NCBI GenBank assembly: GCA_910583855.1
Contig: CAJTYL010000012.1
Span: 1-52,232, forward strand
Reading direction: 5' to 3'
Length of the DNA stretch: 52,232 nt
Origin: an uncultured Christensenella sp.
GTDB lineage: Bacteria; Bacillota; Clostridia; Christensenellales; Borkfalkiaceae
Shown: positions 33,101-40,763 of the stretch, in pieces
Numbering within the stretch: position 1 is the first letter of the stretch
How the letters are laid out: each line of letters opens with the position of its first letter
The notes under the pieces: model-generated
Database searches by the model: none
Told to the model about the DNA's origin: nothing
Seen by the model: the letters and a program-made list of their open reading frames with translations, nothing else
Program-made: the position numbers and the translations under genes

Positions 33101-33593
33101 CGAAACAACCGCGCGTATCTGCGGCATATTCGCGTGTGTAACCCATTTTTACGAGCTTGTTGGGGAGTTGCAAATAGTCGTACTCCTCCCCTGTTTTAAA
33201 GCGTATCTCATCAATTTGCGAGGGGAAAAGCTGCATTATCGCTTCAATATCGCAAACGACGATTTCCGCGCCGCTAAGCATTGCGTGAATTGCGGAAATT
33301 CTACGGTAAAGCGCGTCCTTTGAAAGAGCGTCTTTATATAAAATAACCTCGTCCTTTGCCGTTAAAAGAGCGCATTTTTTGCCGCTTAAAACCGAAATAG
33401 AGCTATACGCGTTCTGCGCCGCTATACAGTCGGCGGCAATATACAAAACCTTTTGTTCCGGCAATGAAGCAATCAAATATTTATGCGCGTCAAACAAGCC
33501 AAAAGCCGCCGTTGGCATGCCAAGGCGGATGTCGGTTGCAAGGGCGGCGTAGTCACCCTGTAAATTTTTAAAGCTGAAAAAATTTTTAATCAA
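30180..33593 (-). CDS. mfd: Transcription-repair coupling factor
   Basis: 1137 residues, standard length. UvrB-homology region at the N-terminus; CarD-like RNA-polymerase interaction domain (VHEKHGVGKITGTEKI...YKGGDVLYVPVEQMD); RecG-type translocase with Walker A CGDVGYGKTEVALRA, DEEQ box LVLDEEQRFGV, motif III TMTATPIPRTL and the Q/R-rich LYQLRGRVGR; C-terminal TRCF domain. It removes stalled RNA polymerase at lesions and recruits UvrA. It follows pth by 60 nt, as in many Firmicutes. Confidence 0.97.
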   Translation of the reverse strand: MIKNFFSFKNLQGDYAALATDIRLGMPTAAFGLFDAHKYLIASLPEQKVLYIAADCIAAQNAYSSISVLSGKKCALLTAKDEVILYKDALSKDALYRRISAIHAMLSGAEIVVCDIEAIMQLFPSQIDEIRFKTGEEYDYLQLPNKLVKMGYTREYAADTRGCFAVRGDILEVFPINSETPVRIDFFGDTVEKIRPFDSVSGERLEEIHEVLIVSATDVRILPGEREKILSELTAQVKKSPDVKAYERAKKIAEDIAEKLEQNTSFSGASFLMPLLGCTRNIFDLTDENTLIVFDECKSVNDRMDGIYKEHTERVSDLKRGGEAFAFSQNQLISPETLKEGFKKYACLALQTFTSTTAFFRPLKTYDFRATPAPSYLNAMPQLVTDVKNWLSNGYRVLAFTGNLQRYEKLSSILSDEYLPVYPVPDRLQALHGVSVSSEELAHGLILHESKLVLIGSDDIYTKSVTKRIKKRRGDMFVAPEIGDFCVHEKHGVGKITGTEKIETTDGIKEYLSIEYKGGDVLYVPVEQMDVLSKYVGDSNPALSKIGGADFERVKERVKQSIKKLAFDLKELYAERQAKHGFRFPENAAMMQEFEDAFSYEETPDQLTSIEEIKADMCSEKVMDRLLCGDVGYGKTEVALRAVYLCVLGGKQAAIMCPSTVLSEQHYNTAVERFKDFGVRVEALNRFKTPSQQAKILAELANGNIDLIVGTHRLLSKDVQFYDLGLLVLDEEQRFGVEHKEKIKNVKKNIDCLTMTATPIPRTLHMSLAGIRDISTINTPPLKRLPVQTYVVEESETLIRDACVREISRGGQVFILYNRVETISSFAGRVAEIIPEAKVTYAHGRMDRDVLENAVFSFYRGEKNVLVTTTIIENGIDLPNANTIIVIDADRLGISQLYQLRGRVGRGARLAQAYFTFKPSKVLTTDAAERLKAIMRFTELGSGFKIAMRDLEIRGAGNVLGAEQHGHMDKVGYELYSKLLKEELTGDKQLSTELDVKATAYIPEAYVESSAGRLDCYKQIAEIRSVEDYKRVCISIEDNYGPMPDEVLNLLIIAVLKSFAAKFNVKKICVDSTEGSFELPSINSLNDARLSVALEKYRQSVKLSMAKAPLIVFAPRSSPAKTMLDMTKFLKFALSFN

Positions 33594-33653
33594 GTGCGTT
33601 ATCCTTGATAAAAAGTTCGTTATTTAAGGCATATGTGCGGGTCTTTCAGAATT

Positions 33654-34217
33654 TTAACCATTGTAATCGGTCATAACCTTTTCGACGGCTTCGCCCTTTG
33701 CAACGGCTATCGCCGCGTCTGCCGCCCTGCCGCAAGCAGATATAAACAGGTCGTAGTCCTCCCTTTTAACTTCCGACAATACGTAGTTGATAATAGGAAT
33801 ATTGACCTCGCTGTCGCGTATGCCTATCCTTATTCTGGTGAAGTTCTGCGTACCAGTTTCGGCAATGACGGAGCGCATTCCGTTGTGCGTACCCGCGCTG
33901 CCCGAAGGACGTATTCTTATACTGCCCTTGGGGATATCGTAATCGTCGTATAAAATTACAAGCCGGCTTTCATCGGTTTTGTATTTTGCAAGAAGCTGTT
34001 TGACAGCTCTGCCGCTGGCGTTCATATAAGTTACGGGACGGGCGAGAATAATCTTATCGCCTCCAACGTTTGCTTCGGCGGTAAACGCCTCGCACTCCTT
34101 TTTTTTGAATTTGACGCCGAGCTTTGCGGCGACTTCGCCCACGGCAATATAACCCATATTGTGAAAGGTTTTCAAATACTTTTCTTCGGGGTTGCCGAGT
34201 CCTACTATTATATACAT
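33654..34217 (-). CDS. pth: Peptidyl-tRNA hydrolase
   Basis: 187 residues. GLGNPEEKY, then the catalytic His in FHNMGY (the usual TRHNxG reads TFHNMG here, an uncommon substitution of the Arg), TYMNASGRAV and DDYDIPKGSIRIRPSGSAGTHNGMRSV are all present. It releases tRNA from peptidyl-tRNAs that drop off ribosomes. Upstream of mfd on the same strand. Confidence 0.95.
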   Translation of the reverse strand: MYIIVGLGNPEEKYLKTFHNMGYIAVGEVAAKLGVKFKKKECEAFTAEANVGGDKIILARPVTYMNASGRAVKQLLAKYKTDESRLVILYDDYDIPKGSIRIRPSGSAGTHNGMRSVIAETGTQNFTRIRIGIRDSEVNIPIINYVLSEVKREDYDLFISACGRAADAAIAVAKGEAVEKVMTDYNG

Positions 34218-34227
34218 ACTTTCCTTT

Positions 34228-34252
34228 AAAAAAACCGCGCAGGCAACGCGGC
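34228..34252 (-). terminator. Terminator of prs
   Basis: CCGCG (34236-34240) with CGCGG (34248-34252); read on the minus strand it is followed by a T-run (A-run at 34228-34235). Confidence 0.7.
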
Positions 34253-34306
34253 TTTGATTTTTATTGCTGACTTAGAAACCGACAAAACACAGAGATACGT
34301 TTAATA

Positions 34307-35254
34307 TTAATCGTAAATCTTGGACATAGATTTATCCAAGTAAACGTTCTCTATTGCAGATGCAAACATTTGCGCCGTAGAAATTATCTTGAAGATAGGT
34401 AAAATCTTATCCTTCGGGATATCGATAGTATCCAAGATAGCAAGCTCGTCAATAGGCGAGTCCGCAAGTCTTTCTATCGCGGGACCCGATAGAACGCCGT
34501 GAGAGCAACAAGCGTAAATTGCTTTTGCCCCAGCTTCTTTAAGTGCGCGCGCGCCCTGCACTATCGTGCCTGCGGTATCTATCATGTCGTCGACCATAAG
34601 GCAATTTTTGCCTTTGACGTCGCCTATAATGTTCATAACCTCCATTACGTTGGCTTTGGGACGGCGCTTATCTATTATCGCCATTTGCGCATCCATTCTT
34701 GCGGCGACTTTTCTTGCGCGGGCAACCGAGCCGATATCGGGGGAAACCACGACGAAGTTTTCGTCAACCTTGGGTTTAAAGTAGTTGTATAGCGTGGGTC
34801 CGCCCACGAGGTTGTCCAAAGGAATATCGAAAAAGCCCTGAATTTGCGCGCAGTGCAAATCCATAGTAAGAACCCTGTCCGCGCCCGCGCTGGTGATAAG
34901 ATTTGCAACGAGTTTTGCGGTTATAGGCTCGCGTGAGCGCGCCTTTCTATCCTGACGGGCGTAACCGAAATATGGAATAACCGCGGTAATTCTGCCCGCG
35001 CTTGCCCGCCTTGCCGCGTCTATCATAATGAGCAGCTCCATAAGGTTTACGTTTACGGGATAGCTCGTGGACTGAATGAGAAACACGTCCGTTCCCCGAA
35101 TAGTTTCGTTAAAGCGAACGTAAATTTCACCGTCGGAGAAGTGAGTTACTTCCATTTCGCCGAGAGTAGTGTTGAGTTTTGCCGCTATTTTCTCGGCAAG
35201 GGGTTTGTTTGAATTGCCCGAAAAGATTTTAATTTCATTTCCGTGGTTTATCAT
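34307..35254 (-). CDS. prs: Ribose-phosphate pyrophosphokinase
   Basis: 315 residues. ATP-binding loop RQDRKARSREPITAKL, PRPP loop VDDMIDTAGTIV, and SHGVLSGPAIERL. It makes PRPP from ribose 5-phosphate and ATP for nucleotide, histidine and tryptophan synthesis. Own transcription unit: terminator at 34228 and about 100 nt of untranslated sequence upstream. Confidence 0.96.
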   Translation of the reverse strand: MINHGNEIKIFSGNSNKPLAEKIAAKLNTTLGEMEVTHFSDGEIYVRFNETIRGTDVFLIQSTSYPVNVNLMELLIMIDAARRASAGRITAVIPYFGYARQDRKARSREPITAKLVANLITSAGADRVLTMDLHCAQIQGFFDIPLDNLVGGPTLYNYFKPKVDENFVVVSPDIGSVARARKVAARMDAQMAIIDKRRPKANVMEVMNIIGDVKGKNCLMVDDMIDTAGTIVQGARALKEAGAKAIYACCSHGVLSGPAIERLADSPIDELAILDTIDIPKDKILPIFKIISTAQMFASAIENVYLDKSMSKIYD

Positions 35255-35360
35255 TTAAGTTCCTCCGACGTGATTATAAAAGGTTCGGCGAGAGAGTCGC
35301 TTAAAACCCAGTTTTTATTGTAATATTTACATTAAATAAAGTCAACTAAATTAAAGTCTT

Positions 35361-35825
35361 TTAGACTTCGGGGCTTTCTTTGATACGCCCGCGCATTTGC
35401 TTGAAAAAATTTGACAAGACCGAGGAGCATTCCTCTTCCATTACGCCGCCCTCGACCTCTATTACATGGTTGACGAGGTTGGCGTTTGCAAGCTTGTCCG
35501 TTAAGGACCTGCCCTTAGCCTCGTATGCGCCGAAGTAGACTTTTTTTATACGGGCGTTAAGCATTGCGCCCATACACATAGGGCAGGGCTCTAAGGTGAC
35601 GTAAATCTCGCATTCGGGAATACGCCAGCTTTTGAGTTTTTTGCAAGCCTTTTCGATAGCCTCGACTTCCGCATGTGCGGTTGCAATTTGCTTTTTCGTT
35701 CTTCTGTTGTGCCCGCGGGATATGATGTTACCGTCCAGCACGACTACCGCGCCGATGGGAACTTCGCCCTCTTCAAGACCTTTTTGCGCGCATTTAAGCG
35801 CGGCTTTCATAAATTTATCTGCCAT
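35361..35825 (-). CDS. tadA: tRNA-specific adenosine deaminase
   Basis: 154 residues. Zinc/catalytic motifs HAEVEAI and PCPMCMGAML of the cytidine-deaminase fold; the family-typical ARIKKVYFGAYEAKGR follows. It converts A34 to inosine in tRNA-Arg(ACG). The start overlaps the end of the upstream M14 peptidase gene by 11 nt, so it is the last gene of the CPBP-rlmH-M14-tadA unit. Confidence 0.94.
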   Translation of the reverse strand: MADKFMKAALKCAQKGLEEGEVPIGAVVVLDGNIISRGHNRRTKKQIATAHAEVEAIEKACKKLKSWRIPECEIYVTLEPCPMCMGAMLNARIKKVYFGAYEAKGRSLTDKLANANLVNHVIEVEGGVMEEECSSVLSNFFKQMRGRIKESPEV

Positions 35826-36546
35826 AGTTTTCAGAAAAGATTTTTATTATTTTATAACATTTTTTTAATTTTTTCAATTCCGTTATGGGGTGCGTTAAGC
35901 CGTCGGAGCCGCACTCTACCGTGTAGGCGGGGATTTTCAACTTCTGTATGCACCAATCCTTGTAACCGCCCGCAGAGCCGTATATCCGCTTTATTTCGTA
36001 ACCCGTTACGGCGTTTATGATATTTGCGCCACGAATATCCCCTCTGCCGTTGTATTCCCAGTAAATTTCTTCGCCCTTGGTATGAAAGCTGAGCGTGACG
36101 AACGGATGAATTTTTAAAGTAAAATCGCGGAGAGCTATCGTTTCGGGTTCGGAAAACGGGTAATCGCCGATACAGTTTTCACCGCCGCGAACACGAGTAT
36201 TTAAACGCCCGCTGCCCCAATCGGCGTCGAAATTGCAATTTAAATCAACTCCCCGCCCGTTTGCCTTCCAGAGCGGGAACGTCGTTTCGGAAATGACCGC
36301 GCCGTCGGGGTTCAAAAGGGGAATTATCCAACCTCCGCCCGACTTTACGCCCTTTTTTATATGCTTTAAGGCAAGCCTTGCGGTTATCCATTCGCGGGCG
36401 TGAACAGCGTAGACGGCGATAAACTGCCTGCCCGTTTCAGCTCCGACATGAAAAGCAAAAATTTCCCTGCCTGCGCAGGTGTACCCTGCAACGCATTTTT
36501 TGAACTGATAGCTTTTGTAGAATTTTGAAACTTCGTCGTATACCAC
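35815..36546 (-). CDS. M14-family zinc carboxypeptidase
   Basis: 243 residues. Zinc ligands in HAREW (HxxE) and SFHTKG (His), catalytic Glu in YTVECGSD, substrate segment LNPDGAV and LNCNFDADWG. The short form with no signal peptide resembles the gamma-D-glutamyl-meso-diaminopimelate peptidase group acting on peptidoglycan peptides, here probably cytoplasmic (recycling) or sporulation-related. No N-terminal LysM domain is seen. Confidence 0.85.
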   Translation of the reverse strand: MVYDEVSKFYKSYQFKKCVAGYTCAGREIFAFHVGAETGRQFIAVYAVHAREWITARLALKHIKKGVKSGGGWIIPLLNPDGAVISETTFPLWKANGRGVDLNCNFDADWGSGRLNTRVRGGENCIGDYPFSEPETIALRDFTLKIHPFVTLSFHTKGEEIYWEYNGRGDIRGANIINAVTGYEIKRIYGSAGGYKDWCIQKLKIPAYTVECGSDGLTHPITELKKLKKCYKIIKIFSENYGR

Positions 36547-36578
36547 AACAATAAAGTATGATATTCGGCAAATTTTGA

Positions 36579-37016
36579 TTACTTGTGATAGGTAGAGCCG
36601 CTGTTTATCATAAACGCGCGGTAGATTTGTTCAAGTAATATTACGCGCATCAGTTGGTGCGGGAAAGTCATATCCGAAAAAGAAAGCTTTAAATCGGCTT
36701 TATCCTTTACGGCGTTAGAAAGCCCGAAGGAAGAGCCTATTATAAACGTTATTTCGCTACCCTTGTCACAGAGAGTTTTAACGTGTGAAGCCATCTTTTC
36801 GCTTGAAAGTTTTACGCCCTCTACGCACAGCGCGATAACGTAGCCCTTTGCGGCGCGAAAGATACTCTGCGCTTCTTCCTCCAAGTCCTTGCCTTCGGCA
36901 AGCTCCTTTACTTCCACCTTTGCAAAGCGGGAAAGGCGTTTCAAATATTCGGCTGTTGCGTCCCTAAAAAACTCTTCTTTGATTTTACCCACGCAGACCA
37001 CGTTGATTTTTTGCAC
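36579..37016 (-). CDS. rlmH: 23S rRNA (pseudouridine1915-N3)-methyltransferase
   Basis: 145 residues (family about 155-160). SPOUT fold with SAM knot TFIIGSSFGLS and SFSDMTFPHQLMRVILLEQIYRAFMI, ending in the conserved YHK. It methylates pseudouridine 1915 on assembled 70S ribosomes. 3 nt downstream of the CPBP protease gene. Confidence 0.95.
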   Translation of the reverse strand: MQKINVVCVGKIKEEFFRDATAEYLKRLSRFAKVEVKELAEGKDLEEEAQSIFRAAKGYVIALCVEGVKLSSEKMASHVKTLCDKGSEITFIIGSSFGLSNAVKDKADLKLSFSDMTFPHQLMRVILLEQIYRAFMINSGSTYHK

Positions 37017-37019
37017 GCC

Positions 37020-37958
37020 TTACCTCACGAAAAACGATAATATCCACATTACACCCATAATAGCTATTCCTACCGAAGCGAAGATAAAGAACGATTTTAC
37101 CGCGCCTTTTCGGCATTTTATTACAGATTTTTTATCTAAAACGAGCCAAACCATTCCGCCGATGAAGCTGACTGCCGACGTTACTATTAAAGCGATTTCC
37201 CCGCCAGACGAGACTATAAGGTTGCCCGACGCGTCCAAAAGTCCGCAAGCGGCGAAGATAACGATTAGGGCGTTATTGATAAAGTGCATTATCACCGACG
37301 GCAATATTGAGCCCGAACGGATTGCGACGAACGCAAAGACGCAGCCTGCAAGAAACTGGTAAACCGTTTGCTCAGCCGAAGCGTGGAAAAGCGAAAAGGC
37401 GAAGCCGACTATAAACACGGTGCGTACGGTGCCGACCCCGTCCTTGCAAGAGTTCAGAATTACGCCGCGGAACAGCCCTTCTTCAAAAATTGCGGGCATC
37501 AGCGCAATGACTAAAAGCGCGGGGACGACGAGCCCGCCCGAAAGATTGGGAAGGTACGCGTCCCTGCCCTTAGGAACGTATCCTAAAAGCTTTAAAAACT
37601 CCGTGACCCCCGTATCAACCCAACTTACCGAAAAGATGAGCCCGAATATTAATAGCAAAGCTATTAAATAATACTTGGGGTGACATTTTACGGGGAAAGC
37701 CCTTTTGACGGGGAATTTTTTGTATTTAAGAGTTACCGACATTGCAACCGTCATTGCAACGGGAGCGGCAAGGTAATTCAAGTAAAGGTACGCGTCCGAC
37801 CCCTCTTCTATACCGGCGGCTAAAATTACGATACCTAATACAAAGCCCACGAATACGTAGAGCACCGCGGCAAGACTTAAAGCAAATCCGCCGATATGTG
37901 AATCATGTTGCAATAATGGATTAACGGGTTGCAAACCCCTAGCGTTTTCGTCGTTCAT
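37020..37958 (-). CDS. CPBP-family intramembrane metalloprotease
   Basis: 312 residues from the ATG at 37958. About eight membrane helices. Catalytic motifs EEGLFRGVIL (EExxxR), FSLFHA (FxxxH) and HFINN. It belongs to the CAAX/bacteriocin-processing (Abi) superfamily; the substrate is unknown. The upstream ATG at 37973 is rejected because a consensus -10 box overlaps that position; the predicted start of transcription is the A of the 37958 ATG, so the message would be leaderless. Confidence 0.88.
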   Translation of the reverse strand: MNDENARGLQPVNPLLQHDSHIGGFALSLAAVLYVFVGFVLGIVILAAGIEEGSDAYLYLNYLAAPVAMTVAMSVTLKYKKFPVKRAFPVKCHPKYYLIALLLIFGLIFSVSWVDTGVTEFLKLLGYVPKGRDAYLPNLSGGLVVPALLVIALMPAIFEEGLFRGVILNSCKDGVGTVRTVFIVGFAFSLFHASAEQTVYQFLAGCVFAFVAIRSGSILPSVIMHFINNALIVIFAACGLLDASGNLIVSSGGEIALIVTSAVSFIGGMVWLVLDKKSVIKCRKGAVKSFFIFASVGIAIMGVMWILSFFVR

Positions 37959-37964
37959 ATTACG

Positions 37965-37993
37965 ATTATACATTAAAATAAAGTTTAAGTAAA
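37965..37993 (-). promoter_or_regulatory. Promoter of the CPBP-rlmH-M14-tadA unit
   Basis: Minus strand TTTACT (37993-37988) and TATAAT (37970-37965), 17-bp spacer, only 6 nt before the ATG. Confidence 0.7.
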
Positions 37994-38035
37994 TTATTTA
38001 TTTACTTTTAATGTAATTTGTTGTAAAATTCAGAT

Positions 38036-38875
38036 ATGCGCAAGATAAATACTTCTTCAATAGAAGAAAAAATTTATAATATGGCTTTGCACGCGGGCGT
38101 GAACGTAACCCGTTCCTGCAAAGAGGCGCTTGTATGCGCACGGGATAAAGAGAACGGCGAGGCGGCAAAATTTGCGCTTGATATACTTATTGAAAACGCG
38201 AGCGTTGCAAAGACCGAAAATATGCCCGTATGCCAGGACACGGGGATTGCCGTGGTTTTTCTCGAAATAGGGCAGGAAGTTTTTCTTGAAGGAAAATCTT
38301 TGAAGGAAGCCGTTAATTCGGGCGTACGCCGAGCATATGCGGACGGGTATTTCAGAAAGTCGGTATGCGATCCTATAACGCGCCAAAACACAGGCGACAA
38401 CACCCCCGCCGTTATTCATACCGAAATCGTAGACGGCGATAAAATAAATATTGCGTTTATGCCCAAAGGGTTCGGTAGCGAGAATATGTCCCGCCTTTAT
38501 ATGCTTAAACCCGCGCATGGAATCGAGGCTGCTATCGACGCCGTTGTCGAAACGGTCAGACTTGCGGGGTCACGACCCTGCCCCCCCGTTTTAGTAGGCG
38601 TGGGAATTGGCGGAACTTTCGACACCTGCGCTTTGCTTGCCAAAAAGGCGTTGATGCGCGACGTCGGCGTACCGAGTACTAACCCTGCGGTTGCGGAAAT
38701 AGAAAAAATTGCGCTAAGCAGAATTAATAACTTAAATATCGGCTGCCAAGGCTTTCACGGCGACACTACGGCTTTGGGCGTTGCTTGCGAAACTGCGCCG
38801 ACGCACATCGCGGGGCTGCCCGTTGCGGTGAATATCCAATGTCATTGCGTTCGGTGCGAAAAGAGGGTTTTATGA
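38036..38875 (+). CDS. Class I fumarate hydratase, alpha subunit
   Basis: 279 residues. The family block MPVCQDTGIAVVFLEIGQEV supplies a cluster Cys; GSRPCPPVLVGVGIGGTFDTCALLAKKAL and IGCQGFHGDTTALGV supply others. With the beta subunit it forms the [4Fe-4S] enzyme interconverting fumarate and malate in anaerobes; L(+)-tartrate dehydratase is the close alternative. The stop overlaps the next start (ATGA). Confidence 0.92.
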   Translation: MRKINTSSIEEKIYNMALHAGVNVTRSCKEALVCARDKENGEAAKFALDILIENASVAKTENMPVCQDTGIAVVFLEIGQEVFLEGKSLKEAVNSGVRRAYADGYFRKSVCDPITRQNTGDNTPAVIHTEIVDGDKINIAFMPKGFGSENMSRLYMLKPAHGIEAAIDAVVETVRLAGSRPCPPVLVGVGIGGTFDTCALLAKKALMRDVGVPSTNPAVAEIEKIALSRINNLNIGCQGFHGDTTALGVACETAPTHIAGLPVAVNIQCHCVRCEKRVL

Positions 38876-39390
38876 AAAAGCTGACTTTGCCTCTTACAAA
38901 GAACGATATAAAAAATCTGCGCGCGGGCGACAGCGTAATGCTGTCGGGCGTAGTACTCACAGCGCGGGACTGTGCGCATAAAAAGCTTTTCTCCCTTTTG
39001 GAAGATAACAAGCCCTTACCATTCGACATTAAAGACGCGATTATTTATTACGCGGGTCCCTGCCCATCGCGACCGAACAAAGCTTCGGGGAGCTGCGGTC
39101 CGACTACTTCGGCAAGAATGGAAAGCTTTGCGCCTGCTCTTATCGATTTGGGGCTTGGCGCTATTATCGGCAAGGGCGAAATGAACGAAGAGACGCGCGA
39201 GGCATTGAAAAGGAACTGCGCCGTTTACTTTGCGTCAATAGGCGGCGCCGGCGCGCTGTACGGCAACACAATTAAAAAGAGCGAATGCATTGCATTTCCC
39301 GAACTGTTATCCGAAGCCGTTTACCGCCTTGAAGTTGAAAACTTCCCCGCGATAGTTGCGTACGACCGTTATGGCAACTCGATTTACTAA
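38872..39390 (+). CDS. Class I fumarate hydratase, beta subunit
   Basis: 172 residues from the ATG at 38872, which overlaps the alpha stop; an in-frame extension to 38785 lies inside the alpha gene and is rejected. Signatures GDSVMLSGVVLTARDCAHKK, YYAGPCPSRP and SCGPTTSARM are those of the fumarase C-terminal domain. Two-subunit organisation is usual for Clostridia. Confidence 0.92.
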   Translation: MKKLTLPLTKNDIKNLRAGDSVMLSGVVLTARDCAHKKLFSLLEDNKPLPFDIKDAIIYYAGPCPSRPNKASGSCGPTTSARMESFAPALIDLGLGAIIGKGEMNEETREALKRNCAVYFASIGGAGALYGNTIKKSECIAFPELLSEAVYRLEVENFPAIVAYDRYGNSIY

Positions 39391-39404
39391 ACGAATAAAA
39401 TCGT

Positions 39405-39433
39405 TTGACTTTAAATTTTTATAAAGCTATAAT
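39405..39433 (+). promoter_or_regulatory. Promoter of pheST
   Basis: TTGACT at 39405-39410 and perfect TATAAT at 39428-39433, 17-bp spacer; transcription would start just before the T-box leader. Confidence 0.85.
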
Positions 39434-39439
39434 AAGCGT

Positions 39440-39683
39440 AAATATAAAGGCGACGAACGGGACAGACGTTTTAAAAACCCTTTTCAGAGAGAGAAATCCG
39501 AAAACGGCTGAAAGATTTCTTATAGGGTTTAAGCGGTATTCACCCGCGAGCCGACGGGCGAAAAGCGCGAGCTTAGTAGTCCGCTCCGCTTACCTTGCGT
39601 AAAAGGTCAATTAAGGCGGCGTTTGCCGTGAATCGGGTGGTACCGCGAAAATTATTCGCCCCGTGCGTTTGCACGGGGTTTTT
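39440..39683 (+). promoter_or_regulatory. T-box riboswitch, phenylalanine-specific
   Basis: Stem I contains the AGAGAGAAA segment and the specifier-loop region GGTATTCACC, where TTC (39539-39541) is the likely Phe specifier followed by the usual A. The T-box sequence TGAATCGGGTGGTACCGCG is at 39629-39647. A terminator hairpin CCCCGTGC-GTTT-GCACGGGG (39659-39678) with TTTTT follows. Uncharged tRNA-Phe would stabilise the antiterminator and turn on pheS/pheT. This accounts for the 312-nt gap before pheS. Confidence 0.95.
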
Positions 39684-39702
39684 ATATTTTTAAGGAGTGT
39701 TT

Positions 39703-40725
39703 ATGCAGGACAAGATTAACGAGATTGAAAAAAGCATTGACGATGCGGTGAAAGACGTTGAATCGTCAAAGACTTTACAAGAGATTAAGATGCGCTTTTT
39801 AGGCAAGACGGGCGAGATTTCCGCGCTAATGAAGAATATGCGCGAGGTGCCGCCCGAACAGCGTCCTTCTATGGGCAAGCTTTTAAACGCTTTAAGGGAA
39901 TGGACGGAAGAACGGTTCAACGCGATTGAAAAGAGAATTAAGGAATTCGAGCTGAAAAGGCGTTATTCCGAAGAAAAAATCGACGTAACTCTGCCCGCAA
40001 AGGTCACCGACGACGGGGCGTACCACCCCAACACGCTTATAAGGCGGGAACTTATTTCCATATTCTCGGGAATGGGATTCGAAGTCTTCGAGGGACCCGA
40101 GATAGAAAACGATTATTATAATTTTACCGCGCTCAACACGCCTGCGGACCACCCTGCAAGGGATATGCAGGATACATTTTACATTTCAAGCGATTTACTT
40201 TTAAGAACGCAAACTTCCGCGGGGCAGATACGCGTTATGGAAAACAAGAAGCCGCCCATTAAAATACTTTCCCCCGGGAAGGTTTATAGAAGCGACGACG
40301 ACGCGACGCACTCGCCTATGTTCTCGCAGATGGAAGGGCTCGTTGTTGACAAGAGCATAACGCTTTGCGATTTGAAAGGTATGCTGGACGAGTTCGCAAA
40401 AAAGATTTTCGGCGCGGGCGTAAAAACAAGACTCCGCCCTTCTTACTTCCCCTTTACCGAGCCTTCGGTTGAAGTTGACGTGAGTTGTTTCGAGTGCGGC
40501 GGAAGCGGTTGCAGGCTGTGCAAGGGCACGGGCTGGATTGAGGTTCTCGGCGCGGGAATGGTAAACAGGCACGTTTTAGAGGGCTGCGGCATAGACCCCG
40601 ATATTTATTCGGGCTTTGCGTTCGGTATGGGAATTGAGAGAATTGCTATGCTTAAATACGGCATAAACAATATGAAGCTCCTGTTCGAGGGCGACACGAG
40701 ATTTTCGAAACAGTTCAAGGGTTAA
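39703..40725 (+). CDS. pheS: Phenylalanine-tRNA ligase alpha subunit
   Basis: 340 residues from the ATG at 39703 (AAGGAG 6 nt upstream). N-terminal coiled coil, then the class II core: FEGPEIENDYYNFTALNTPA DHPARDMQD motif region, SPMFSQMEG, and GFAFGMGIERIAML (motif 3). A four-Cys segment CFECGGSGCRLCKGTG sits before motif 3, as in many Firmicutes PheS. Forms the alpha2-beta2 enzyme with PheT. Confidence 0.97.
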   Translation: MQDKINEIEKSIDDAVKDVESSKTLQEIKMRFLGKTGEISALMKNMREVPPEQRPSMGKLLNALREWTEERFNAIEKRIKEFELKRRYSEEKIDVTLPAKVTDDGAYHPNTLIRRELISIFSGMGFEVFEGPEIENDYYNFTALNTPADHPARDMQDTFYISSDLLLRTQTSAGQIRVMENKKPPIKILSPGKVYRSDDDATHSPMFSQMEGLVVDKSITLCDLKGMLDEFAKKIFGAGVKTRLRPSYFPFTEPSVEVDVSCFECGGSGCRLCKGTGWIEVLGAGMVNRHVLEGCGIDPDIYSGFAFGMGIERIAMLKYGINNMKLLFEGDTRFSKQFKG

Positions 40726-40763
40726 AAGCAAAATAGCCTAAATTTTTGTGAAAGGAGATTTTA